Source: Prochlorococcus sp. AG-347-E03 (lineage in GTDB: Bacteria > Cyanobacteriota > Cyanobacteriia > PCC-6307 > Cyanobiaceae). From it: a DNA stretch of 64,000 nucleotides. Within the stretch, counting starts at the first letter, position 1. Every line of letters starts with the position of its first letter. The stretch covers positions 1-64,000 of the forward strand of contig QCBG01000005.1 in NCBI GenBank assembly GCA_003279115.1, read 5' to 3'. This document shows positions 9,233-18,071 of this stretch, one piece after another. A program made the position numbers and the translations under genes. The notes beneath the pieces are model-generated. The model ran no database searches. It had not been told where the DNA came from and worked only from the letters and a program-made list of their open reading frames with translations.

Positions 9233-10360
9233 TTAAATGACATCCATTACTCTTGTTGTTCTATCCATCAGACAGGTAAGTAATGCCATTCTTACAAATA
9301 CTGCTCCTCTTGACTGAGCAAAATACCAATTTTTTGGTGTCTGATCAAGTGATGTTGACAATTCGGGACCACGAGCAAGTGGATGCAATATTATGGAATC
9401 TTTTTTAAATGGCAACTCACTGTGCAATTTAAATGCACTTCCATGAACCTCATAATTTGCTCCCACCCATGCAATTGCATTTATATAGGTAACGTCCAGA
9501 GAAGGTAATACTTTTTGCATATCCGTCTCCAGCTCAATCTTTAGACCAGATTCAATAAGTTGTTCCAGCTGGCCTTCATCAAATAGATCGTTCTGATCGA
9601 TGGATTTGTCATCGTAAATGACAATAATTTTTTTTATGAAATATGAAAACTTGCAGAATAATTTCAGAAGAGATCTGACTGTTCTCATGCGTGATGGAAC
9701 TCCGATAATACCAATAGTTATTTTTTCACTATCATCAATTGATTTATTAACCAGATGTGGTCTCCATTTAAAAATTGTATAAAGATCTGACATCGCCTGA
9801 GTGGGATGTTCATCGATTCCATTACCAGCATTGATTATTGGAATTCTCAATGACTTTGTCATTTCAAAAATCGCCTCATTGTCACTATCTCTAAGTACAA
9901 TGCAGTCACCGTAATTATTAAACATATGAGCAATATCCAGATGGGTTTCTCCCTTGGCAATTCCAGTGGAACTTTTATCGGTGATATTTATTGAATCGCC
10001 ACCCAGCCTATGCCATGCGCTGTCAAAAGATAATCTTGTTCTGGTGCTTGGTTCATAAAATGCATTTATGAGTATCTTTCCCTTTAGGGGACTGTTATGG
10101 GAAATATATCTGTTTGGATTACTTTCAAATTTTGCCGCCAGCCTAAAAAGTTGTAGAAGACAATCTTTACTAAAGGGGTCTATGGAAATTACATGCCTAT
10201 CCAATAACTCATATAAAAATTCCGCTCTTTCCTTTATTTCAGATAATAAATTCTGAGGATGAGTAGAGCCGTAAATATCGGGTCCGATTCTTGAAAAAGA
10301 AAATGATTTTTCCTTATGTAAGGTTTTTACTTTATATGATCCCAAAATATTAAAGTTCAA
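9233..10360 (-). CDS. Aspartate/ornithine carbamoyltransferase superfamily protein (PyrB-like, atypical acceptor site)
   Basis: FYEPSTRTRLSFDSAWHRLGGD, KGETHLD, NAGNGIDEHPTQAMSDLYTI, ILHPLARGPEL, SRGAVFVRMALL. 4 nt from asnB-like gene. Confidence 0.88.
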   Translation of the reverse strand: MNFNILGSYKVKTLHKEKSFSFSRIGPDIYGSTHPQNLLSEIKERAEFLYELLDRHVISIDPFSKDCLLQLFRLAAKFESNPNRYISHNSPLKGKILINAFYEPSTRTRLSFDSAWHRLGGDSINITDKSSTGIAKGETHLDIAHMFNNYGDCIVLRDSDNEAIFEMTKSLRIPIINAGNGIDEHPTQAMSDLYTIFKWRPHLVNKSIDDSEKITIGIIGVPSRMRTVRSLLKLFCKFSYFIKKIIVIYDDKSIDQNDLFDEGQLEQLIESGLKIELETDMQKVLPSLDVTYINAIAWVGANYEVHGSAFKLHSELPFKKDSIILHPLARGPELSTSLDQTPKNWYFAQSRGAVFVRMALLTCLMDRTTRVMDVI

Positions 10361-10436
10361 AAATTTGTGTCTATAACTACATTTTTATAAACAAAAATCA
10401 GTAAAGACAAGTAATTTCAAAGAAAAATCTCAGAAA

Positions 10437-10568
10437 ATGTCTAATCAATATCAGTTTCTGTATAGAACTAATACAGGAAATATTTATTCAGCTCAGAATT
10501 TAACAGCAATACTGGTTGCCATAACCTTTGAAATAGAAGTTTTAACGGGTGCTTGTGTCATGCCCTAG
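10437..10568 (+). CDS. Small ORF, 43 aa (MSNQYQFLYRTNTGNIYSAQNLTAILVAITFEIEVLTGACVMP)
   Basis: ATG to TAG, absent from supplied track; protein-like composition, immediately upstream of the [2Fe-2S] gene. Confidence 0.5.
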   Translation: MSNQYQFLYRTNTGNIYSAQNLTAILVAITFEIEVLTGACVMP

Positions 10569-10605
10569 AATTGACTTAATGGCAGTATGGCAAAGGGATT
10601 TTAAA

Positions 10606-10953
10606 ATGACAAAATGGGTAAATAAACACCTTCTGCTATGCGCAACACCCACAAAACAGAAATGCTTTAAAGGCAATGAAGGTCAAAAAACATGGGAATG
10701 TCTGAAAAAGACTTTAAAAAAATTTGAGAACGATCCCTGTACAAAAAACGTTCATATATTAAGATCAAAAGCTGACTGTTTAAGGATATGTAAGAACGGC
10801 CCAATTCTTCTTGTTTGGCCTGATGGTATTTGGTACGAGAAAGTTTCTCCAGAAAAAATTTCAGAAATTTTTACCTCACATATTATTAACGGTAAGCCAA
10901 TAGAAAAATGGATTTTTAAAACAACACCATTTTTAAATAGTCCTAGATACTGA
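10606..10953 (+). CDS. Thioredoxin-like (2Fe-2S) ferredoxin domain protein
   Basis: Cys pattern HLLLCATPTKQKC...DCLRICKNGPILLVWPDGIWYEKV. ATG at 10606 is preferred over the track start at 10549, which overlaps the upstream small ORF. Confidence 0.82.
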   Translation: MTKWVNKHLLLCATPTKQKCFKGNEGQKTWECLKKTLKKFENDPCTKNVHILRSKADCLRICKNGPILLVWPDGIWYEKVSPEKISEIFTSHIINGKPIEKWIFKTTPFLNSPRY

Positions 10954-12028
10954 TAAACCAATTCTTCACAACTTCGTCTGACCAGCAGCCATTAATAGAG
11001 TGAAAACCATTATGACCTCCTTTCTCAGTTATAAAAATAGTAAATTTATCAATAAATTTCCCTCTTAAATTCAAAGTTGCATTATATGGAACCCAAGGAT
11101 CATCCTTGGCATGAATAAAAAGCATTTGAGGTAATTTTTTTATTGAGTTTTGGATTCTAAATATTGGAGAAGCTTTAAGATAATAATCTTCTAAAGAATT
11201 AAATCCCCAACTTGGAGCTGTAAATTTCTGATCAAATTCCCTTATACTTTTTAAATTTCTAATTTTTTTTCTTAATTTCTCATTATTAAGAATTTTGCCT
11301 TCATCATTAAATCCGTCCCATAATTGATTTTTTAAGCGGTGAAGTAACCATTTTTGGTAGATATAATTTCTAGATTTTTCAATACAGAGACTGCATGATG
11401 ATAAATCTAAAGGGCTACTCACACAAGCTAGGCCATCTAAAAGTTTTTCTCCTTTGTTTTCATCGTAATCTAAGCAGGCATTTAAAAGAATAGTTCCACC
11501 TAAAGATAATCCAACTCCGTAAATTGGAAGATTATTCATCATAATGAGATCTTTAAACTCTAAATAAATGAATTTTTTAAAATAATTAATTGCTGCAATA
11601 ACATCACTGGAGCATCTAGCACTATAATTTCCTTTGGCTAAATATCTCGCAGATCCAGATCCTCTCAGATTTAATTTAAGAACTCCAAAACCATTATTTG
11701 CTAATTTCCTAGAGATTCTTCTTAAACCAAACCGTTTAGTTGAGCCCCCTAAACCATGAGTAACGATTACAAAACCCCTTAGTGAGTCTAAGCTTTCAGG
11801 TAATTCTAAAAACCCTAGAAGATAATCAGATTCAAATTTTTTAGAGAGAATTTTATTAATCGGAAAGAATAGTTTTTTATTTTTTTTTGATTTACCAAGA
11901 TCAATAACAAACGTATCTCTCAAAGTTTGTAAGTCGCCACCTATCCAAGGTAAGACTTCTCGAAAGGGCTTATTTTTTACGTAATCTGAAAAACTAAAAG
12001 ATATACTATTCTTTCTCCCCAACTCCAA
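10943..12028 (-). CDS. Alpha/beta-fold hydrolase, YheT family
   Basis: VTHGLGGSTKRFGLRRISRKLANNGFGVLKLNLRGSG, GVGLSLGGTILLN, IHAKDDPWVP. Confidence 0.85.
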   Translation of the reverse strand: MELGRKNSISFSFSDYVKNKPFREVLPWIGGDLQTLRDTFVIDLGKSKKNKKLFFPINKILSKKFESDYLLGFLELPESLDSLRGFVIVTHGLGGSTKRFGLRRISRKLANNGFGVLKLNLRGSGSARYLAKGNYSARCSSDVIAAINYFKKFIYLEFKDLIMMNNLPIYGVGLSLGGTILLNACLDYDENKGEKLLDGLACVSSPLDLSSCSLCIEKSRNYIYQKWLLHRLKNQLWDGFNDEGKILNNEKLRKKIRNLKSIREFDQKFTAPSWGFNSLEDYYLKASPIFRIQNSIKKLPQMLFIHAKDDPWVPYNATLNLRGKFIDKFTIFITEKGGHNGFHSINGCWSDEVVKNWFISI

Positions 12029-13448
12029 GATCCTTTAATTCTCCAATCAAATCATTCAGTACCTTTTTTGCATCACCAAAGACCATTGAGGTATTTGGCA
12101 GATCAAATAAATCATTTTTTATTCCGGAGTAACCTGCACTCATACCACGTTTAATTACAAATACCGTTCTTGCTTCCTGCACATCAAGAACTGGCATGCC
12201 ATATAAAGGAGAAGAGCTATCATTTTTAGCTTGAGGATTAACCACATCATTTGCTCCTAAAACTAAAACAACATCCGTTGCCGGAAAATCAGGATTTACA
12301 ACGTCCATCTCTTTAAGTTGTTCGTAAGGAACATCTGCTTCTGCTAAAAGTACATTCATATGTCCAGGCATCCTCCCTGCTACAGGATGAATTGCGTAAA
12401 CAACTTCAATACCATTTTGCTCTAGTTTTTTTGTCACTTCCCTTAAAGTATGTTGAGCTTGAGCTACTGCCAGACCATAACCAGGAACAATAATTACCTT
12501 GTTCGCTGCCTCTAAAGTCAATGCGCATTCTTCAACACTGCAAGAAGTTATATTTGTATATTCTCCAGAACCAGAAGAGGCTGTACTTTGTGCCGATAAA
12601 GATCCTCCAAAAAGAACTGAGACCAATGATCTATTCATACCCTTGCACATTACTTGAGTAAGTATTAGACCTGCAGCTCCAACCATTGCGCCTGCCACTA
12701 TCAAAAGCTGACTATCAACTACGAAACCTGCTGCTGCTGCTGCAATTCCTGAATAGCTATTTAATAAAGATATAACGACTGGCATATCCGCTCCACCAAT
12801 TGGCAAAGTAACTCCAATACCTAATAAAGAAGAAACTATAACTAAAAGCCAAATAGAATTTGTATTGCCGTTTATCAAATCAAAAATGGCTATCAAGGAA
12901 GCAACTGCAAAAACAATATTGACAAAATGTCTAACTTTGCTCTGAGTCCATCCTGGAGTTGACAACCAACCCTGTAACTTTGCCATCGCCACAATTGAAC
13001 CTGTGAAAGTTATGGCACCAACAAATATAGAAACAGATATTGAAACTTCGTTAATCAATGACTTAAAAAAATCAAGATTTTCTAAATTATTAGATATAGG
13101 GAAAATAGCTACTCCTAAGGCGACTAAAAGTGATGACATTCCACCACAACCATTGAACAAAGCCACTGTCTCAGGCATGGAGGTCATGGGTACTTTTTTT
13201 GCGAGTATTGCTCCGAATAAACTACCTATGATTGATCCAATTATTATCCAAATCCAAGACTGAATAGCAATTCCAGAAGTACCTAAATAATAAGAAAGCA
13301 ATCCTACTACTGATAGCGACATTGCAAATGCAGCTAATCTATTGGCATCCCTTGCTGATTTTACTTTTGACAATCCTTTTATTCCCAAAGCCAGTAACAG
13401 TACAGCTAGAAGGTCAATAACGAATTTAATAATTACAGGTAGATTCAT
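12006..13448 (-). CDS. pntB: NAD(P) transhydrogenase subunit beta
   Basis: GGADMPVVISLLNSYSGIAAAAAGF, VIIVPGYGLAVAQAQH, YAIHPVAGRMPGHMNVLLAEA. Confidence 0.96.
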   Translation of the reverse strand: MNLPVIIKFVIDLLAVLLLALGIKGLSKVKSARDANRLAAFAMSLSVVGLLSYYLGTSGIAIQSWIWIIIGSIIGSLFGAILAKKVPMTSMPETVALFNGCGGMSSLLVALGVAIFPISNNLENLDFFKSLINEVSISVSIFVGAITFTGSIVAMAKLQGWLSTPGWTQSKVRHFVNIVFAVASLIAIFDLINGNTNSIWLLVIVSSLLGIGVTLPIGGADMPVVISLLNSYSGIAAAAAGFVVDSQLLIVAGAMVGAAGLILTQVMCKGMNRSLVSVLFGGSLSAQSTASSGSGEYTNITSCSVEECALTLEAANKVIIVPGYGLAVAQAQHTLREVTKKLEQNGIEVVYAIHPVAGRMPGHMNVLLAEADVPYEQLKEMDVVNPDFPATDVVLVLGANDVVNPQAKNDSSSPLYGMPVLDVQEARTVFVIKRGMSAGYSGIKNDLFDLPNTSMVFGDAKKVLNDLIGELKDLGVGEKE

Positions 13449-13455
13449 TTTAAAA

Positions 13456-13749
13456 TTACTTCTTATTTGATGGTTTACGACTAAACATCGCGAGCATTCG
13501 ATCAGTTACAAAGAAACCGCCTACAACGTTGAAAAGGGCAAATCCGAGAGAAACTGAACCTATGATTAAAAGTGGTACGTTGCCTCCTGCTTTTACAATT
13601 AAAGTTAATGCTGCCAACATAGTTATTCCTGAAATTGCATTTGCTCCGCTCATTAGAGGTGTGTGAAGAGTAGGAGGAACTTTTCCAATTAACTCGAGTC
13701 CTAATAAACTGCCAAGTAAAAGAACCCAAAGAAGACTTATAAAAGACAT
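13456..13749 (-). CDS. pntA2: NAD(P) transhydrogenase alpha subunit, membrane part
   Basis: 97-aa TM protein, VPPTLHTPLMSGANAISGITML, between pntB and pntA1. Confidence 0.93.
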   Translation of the reverse strand: MSFISLLWVLLLGSLLGLELIGKVPPTLHTPLMSGANAISGITMLAALTLIVKAGGNVPLLIIGSVSLGFALFNVVGGFFVTDRMLAMFSRKPSNKK

Positions 13750-13761
13750 AATTTTAGAACC

Positions 13762-14892
13762 TCAATTTTCAAAAACTTTATTTTGAAGAACAACTCCTTC
13801 ATCGCTTAATAAACATCCAGAAATGAGTTCATCCTCTTTATCTAATTCAATTACACCATCTTTTATAAAAGGTGTAATCAAAGATGTTAAGTTCTTAGCA
13901 TAAAGTGAACTTGCATCATAAGGAACTGATGAGGGTAATTCTCCCGCCCCTATAAGTTTTACCCCATCTTTGATAATAATTTCATTTGATTTTGTTCCTT
14001 CACAATTACCTCCCTGAGAAACTGCCAAATCAATCACTACTGCACCAGGCCTCATTTTTTCAATCATAGGAGAGTCTATTAAAACAGGAGCCTTTTTACC
14101 TAGAACTTGCGCAGTACATATAGCAACATCAGCTTCAGATAAATATTTAGTTAAAGTAGCCTTTTGTTTTGAAAGGAATTCGGGCGTTACAGCTTTTGCA
14201 TAACCTCCAGCTTCTCCAGGTTTTTCATCCACTTCAGGAAGTTCTATAAATCTTGCTCCGAGGGACTCTACTTGTTCTTTAACAGCAGGTCTAATATCAG
14301 ATACAAATACTATTGCACCAAGTCTTTTTGCTGTCGCAACTGCCTGCAATCCTGCAACGCCACCACCAAGAACCACTACTTTAGCAGGTTGAACTGTGCC
14401 AGCTGCCGTCATAAGCATTGGGAAATATCTATCTAACTCACTTGCAGCTAAAAGAACTGCTTTATATCCAGCGATATTGGCCTGTGAAGAGAGAACATCA
14501 GAAGATTGCGCTCGACTAATCCTCGGAAGCAATTCTAGTGATAAAGCTGAAATCTTATTACTATTTATAATCTTAAGAAGCTCCTTATTACCATATGGGT
14601 TAAGAAGCCCAAGAAGAACAGCGCCTTTCTTTAATTTAGTTAAATTATCCTCTGATGGTGTTTGAACACAAAATATTAGGTCAGCTTCACCCCAAATTTT
14701 TTGATCAAAGTTACTTATTATTGTTCCGCCCGATTTTTCATATGACAAGTCACTAAATCCTGATAATTTTCCCGCTGAACTCTCAATATAAACATCACAT
14801 CCAAGGCTTTTTAATTTCTTTACCGCTTCTGGAGTAGCTGAAACTCTCCTTTCACCAGAGCTTGTTTCGGAAGGAATAAGTATCTTTGTCAA
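13762..14892 (-). CDS. pntA1: NAD(P) transhydrogenase alpha subunit, soluble part
   Basis: IPSETSSGERRVSATPEAVKKL, VLGGGVAGLQAVATAKRLGA, MRPGAVVIDLA. Confidence 0.95.
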   Translation of the reverse strand: MTKILIPSETSSGERRVSATPEAVKKLKSLGCDVYIESSAGKLSGFSDLSYEKSGGTIISNFDQKIWGEADLIFCVQTPSEDNLTKLKKGAVLLGLLNPYGNKELLKIINSNKISALSLELLPRISRAQSSDVLSSQANIAGYKAVLLAASELDRYFPMLMTAAGTVQPAKVVVLGGGVAGLQAVATAKRLGAIVFVSDIRPAVKEQVESLGARFIELPEVDEKPGEAGGYAKAVTPEFLSKQKATLTKYLSEADVAICTAQVLGKKAPVLIDSPMIEKMRPGAVVIDLAVSQGGNCEGTKSNEIIIKDGVKLIGAGELPSSVPYDASSLYAKNLTSLITPFIKDGVIELDKEDELISGCLLSDEGVVLQNKVFEN

Positions 14893-15019
14893 TTTATTTA
14901 TTTTTTTAACATACTAAATATAAATTGAAGAAAGTCAAAAGTCTTGGATTTTTGTTAAAAATATATTTTCTTTTCTATAAAAAATAGCTATCTAGAATAT
15001 ATAGGTATTAAATATTCCA

Positions 15020-15598
15020 ATGAGTATAAAAGCAATCGAATGTCCAGATGGAGTATGTCACAGTCATCATGGTGGTCATGCTGTTCCAAGGCAAACTATG
15101 CAGAAAAATCTAGAAAAGCATGGTAAGGACTGGTGCGAAAAATTAGCAGAGAGAATTTATGAAATGTCGGTTGATACTTATTCACAGACAGTGATGCCTA
15201 GTCTCCACTCAGCAGGCTGGCAAAGAAGACATTTAGATTGGGAATTTAAGCTCGGAGAAAATGATTCTGAACCTGATGAAGCTCTTGTTGAAGGAATTAT
15301 TAATGCCACTGAAAGCTTTCTAAGAAGTAGTGAGGTGCATCGATTATTTATTCAGGAATTAGTCCAAGGCACATTTGAGGAAGCAAATGACAAAAAAATA
15401 ATTTCTAAAGCAATAAAATCTATCATTGAAGAGGAAATTGTCATTTCACTAAGAGAAAAGAAAGAATCTCTTTTAAAGAAAATATCCGCAAAATTAATTT
15501 TAGAAGAAAAAGTTAGTGAGGAACTTGCAATAAATTCAGCTAAAGAGGGTTTTGAGGAAGTTGAAAGGCTACTTGCAAATCATAGCGAGGCAGTTTAA
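15020..15598 (+). CDS. Conserved hypothetical protein with His-rich N-terminus
   Basis: Long ORF; CPDGVCHSHHGGHAVPRQTMQ N-terminus followed by a helical acidic region. Confidence 0.75.
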   Translation: MSIKAIECPDGVCHSHHGGHAVPRQTMQKNLEKHGKDWCEKLAERIYEMSVDTYSQTVMPSLHSAGWQRRHLDWEFKLGENDSEPDEALVEGIINATESFLRSSEVHRLFIQELVQGTFEEANDKKIISKAIKSIIEEEIVISLREKKESLLKKISAKLILEEKVSEELAINSAKEGFEEVERLLANHSEAV

Positions 15599-15752
15599 TT
15601 TAGATTCTTTATATTTTTTTTATAATCTCCTCAAAAACCAGTTCAAATATAAATTAAAGATTAAATTATTGTTTGGAAGTACAAAGTTGTAACTTATTAG
15701 ACAATACAAATAACTTGTTTTGTGTTTATCTATATAAAACTTTTAAGTTTCA

Positions 15753-15977
15753 ATGGATAATTTCATTAGAAAAAGGATAGACATTGCGACCTGTTGGGCT
15801 ACCAACAGAATTTCTGCAATGGACACTCTAGAAAGATACGAAGACAGTTATGCAATAGCAGAAGAATTCAGAGAGTGGATACTGCATATCGGAGAAAAGA
15901 ACGAAAACTTAAAAGGTTCTGTTTTAAACTTCCCAAAGGAATTAAAAAAAATATTAGACCAAAAAATAAACGATTAA
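15753..15977 (+). CDS. Small conserved hypothetical protein (74 aa)
   Basis: ATG ORF with regular codon usage; the overlapping frame at 15794-16027 is low-complexity and basic. Confidence 0.65.
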   Translation: MDNFIRKRIDIATCWATNRISAMDTLERYEDSYAIAEEFREWILHIGEKNENLKGSVLNFPKELKKILDQKIND

Positions 15978-16056
15978 ATAATAATTTGATCGAGTGGAAT
16001 CCGTCCTACATTAATCGGGTTTTTTGATTATTATTAATAGTGAAATTAGCAAATAA

Positions 16057-17433
16057 ATGGAAAATAAAGAGAAGATTTCAAATATAGAAAATGTTGTAAT
16101 TATAGGTTCTGGACCTGCAGGTTATACTGCTGCAATTTATGCGGCACGAGCGAATCTTCAACCTTTGCTCGTAACAGGATTTAATTCTGGTGGAATTCCT
16201 GGTGGGCAATTAATGACAACGACATTTGTGGAAAATTATCCAGGTTTCCCAGATGGAGTATTAGGTCCTGAGTTGATGGATCTAATGAAGGCTCAAGCAG
16301 AAAGATGGGGTACTAATTTATACGAAAGCGATGTAGTCTCAATAAATACTGATTCACATCCTTTTGAATTAAAAACTTTAGAGGGGACTATAAAAGCTTA
16401 TTCAATTATTATTGCAACTGGAGCAAGCGCAAATAGATTAGGCGTTATAAATGAAGAAAAATTCTGGAGTAAAGGAATAAGTGCTTGTGCAATTTGTGAT
16501 GGGGCAACTCCACAATTCAGAGGTGAAGAATTAGCTGTGATTGGAGGAGGGGACTCTGCATGTGAAGAAGCAGCATACCTTACAAAGTATGGCAGCAAAG
16601 TGCACTTAATTGTTAGGTCAGAAAAATTAAGGGCTAGTGCAGCAATGGTTGATAGAGTAAAAGCTAATCCAAAGATAGAAATTCATTGGAACACAAAAGT
16701 TGATAAAGCTGATGGCTATGAATGGCTTGAGAAAATAGAAACTATTCACTCTCAAGAAGGTAAAGGGGAAATAAATATAAAGGGTCTTTTTTACGCAATA
16801 GGTCACACACCAAATACGAAGTTCTTAGGCAACAAAATTGATTTAGATAATAAAGGATACATTGCTTGCAAATCAGGAAGACCAGAAACATCTATCGAAG
16901 GCATTTTTGCAGCAGGTGATGTTGTTGATTCTGAGTGGAGACAAGGAGTTACCGCAGCAGGAACAGGATGCATGGCAGCATTAGCTACAGAAAGGTGGCT
17001 TGCCGAGAAAAACTTAGCAAAAACTATAGTCAGAGAAACACCCGAACCAGAAAAAAAACTTAATTCATCAGATTTTAATGAAGAAGAAGTTAATGAAGAT
17101 ACTTTCGATTCAAATTCTGAATGGCAAAAAGGCAGTTATGCATTAAGGAAACTTTATCATGAGAGTAAAAAACCAATCTTAGTAATTTTTAGTTCCCCAA
17201 GCTGCGGCCCATGTCATGTTTTGAAACCTCAGTTAAAAAGGGTAATTAAAGAACTTGATGGCGCAGTACTTGGCGTTGAAATAGATATTGATAAAGATCA
17301 AGATATTGCAAAACAAGCTGGTATTAACGGCACACCAACAGTTCAACTTTTTAAAGAAAAATTATTAAAAAAACAATGGCAAGGTGTTAAACAAAGAAGT
17401 GAGTTTAAAGAAGCGATAAAAAATATTATCTAA
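16057..17433 (+). CDS. ntrC: NADPH-thioredoxin reductase C (thioredoxin reductase-thioredoxin fusion)
   Basis: VIIGSGPAGYTAAIYAARA, SACAICDGA redox site, GIFAAGDVVD, then C-terminal thioredoxin domain with SSPSCGPCHVLKPQL. Confidence 0.95.
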   Translation: MENKEKISNIENVVIIGSGPAGYTAAIYAARANLQPLLVTGFNSGGIPGGQLMTTTFVENYPGFPDGVLGPELMDLMKAQAERWGTNLYESDVVSINTDSHPFELKTLEGTIKAYSIIIATGASANRLGVINEEKFWSKGISACAICDGATPQFRGEELAVIGGGDSACEEAAYLTKYGSKVHLIVRSEKLRASAAMVDRVKANPKIEIHWNTKVDKADGYEWLEKIETIHSQEGKGEINIKGLFYAIGHTPNTKFLGNKIDLDNKGYIACKSGRPETSIEGIFAAGDVVDSEWRQGVTAAGTGCMAALATERWLAEKNLAKTIVRETPEPEKKLNSSDFNEEEVNEDTFDSNSEWQKGSYALRKLYHESKKPILVIFSSPSCGPCHVLKPQLKRVIKELDGAVLGVEIDIDKDQDIAKQAGINGTPTVQLFKEKLLKKQWQGVKQRSEFKEAIKNII

Positions 17434-17442
17434 AATAACTGT

Positions 17443-17709
17443 TTACTTATTATTCCTCTTAGGATTATTTTTGTTAGTTGTAGGTCTAGCACCTCCAGCA
17501 TTCCTTTCTCTATAAGTTATTCTCCCTCTAGAAAGATCATAGGGACTTATCTCAACCAAAACTTTGTCACCAGCTAATAATTTAATTCTAAATTTAGTCA
17601 ATTTACCTGCAGCTCTACATAAACATTGATGTCCTTCAGGTTGTTCTAAGGTAACCAAATAAAATCCATTTCCCTGTTCTTTTTCTATTACACCTGAAGT
17701 TTCAATCAT
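17443..17709 (-). CDS. infA: Translation initiation factor IF-1
   Basis: IETSGVIEKEQGNGFYLVTLEQPEGHQCLCRAAGKL...LAGDKVLVEISPYDLSRGRITYRER. Confidence 0.93.
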   Translation of the reverse strand: MIETSGVIEKEQGNGFYLVTLEQPEGHQCLCRAAGKLTKFRIKLLAGDKVLVEISPYDLSRGRITYRERNAGGARPTTNKNNPKRNNK

Positions 17710-17803
17710 TAATTAATCTTTTACTAAATATCATATTATCAGAAAAAGATTGGCCAAGATTGATTTAAAAAAAAATTAAATAAGTAAAAATATGAAATTC
17801 AAT

Positions 17804-18016
17804 TCAAATTGAAAATTTAATTTCATTAATTATTTGAAGTTGACCATAGTAAAAATTTGCTTTAGCAATTTTTTCAGAATCTTCTAATTGATCAAAAAAA
17901 ACAAAGCCAAGGCTTTCCCATAATGAAGATCCGCAAACATTATTCAGTTCAATTCTTGCTTCTTTTGCAAAATTATCTAGCTTTCGTTCAAGATTTTTAG
18001 ACTTAGAAACAGACAT
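17804..18016 (-). CDS. Small conserved hypothetical protein (70 aa)
   Basis: ORF with plausible composition between infA and the ycf39-like gene. Confidence 0.6.
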   Translation of the reverse strand: MSVSKSKNLERKLDNFAKEARIELNNVCGSSLWESLGFVFFDQLEDSEKIAKANFYYGQLQIINEIKFSI

Positions 18017-18071
18017 AGGTCAATAAAATTTATATAGTACAAATATACTATATAATTCTAAAATTACAATA

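Noticed and set aside
5100-10400. CRISPR array, toxin-antitoxin or phage defence module in or near the accessory cluster.
   Set aside because: No direct repeat/spacer pattern, nuclease, REase or toxin motifs seen; contents are metabolic enzymes.
15794-16027. 77-aa track ORF (MGYQQNFCNGHSRK...) as a separate gene.
   Set aside because: Out-of-frame overlap of the better-supported 15753-15977 ORF; composition is typical of a frame-shifted shadow.
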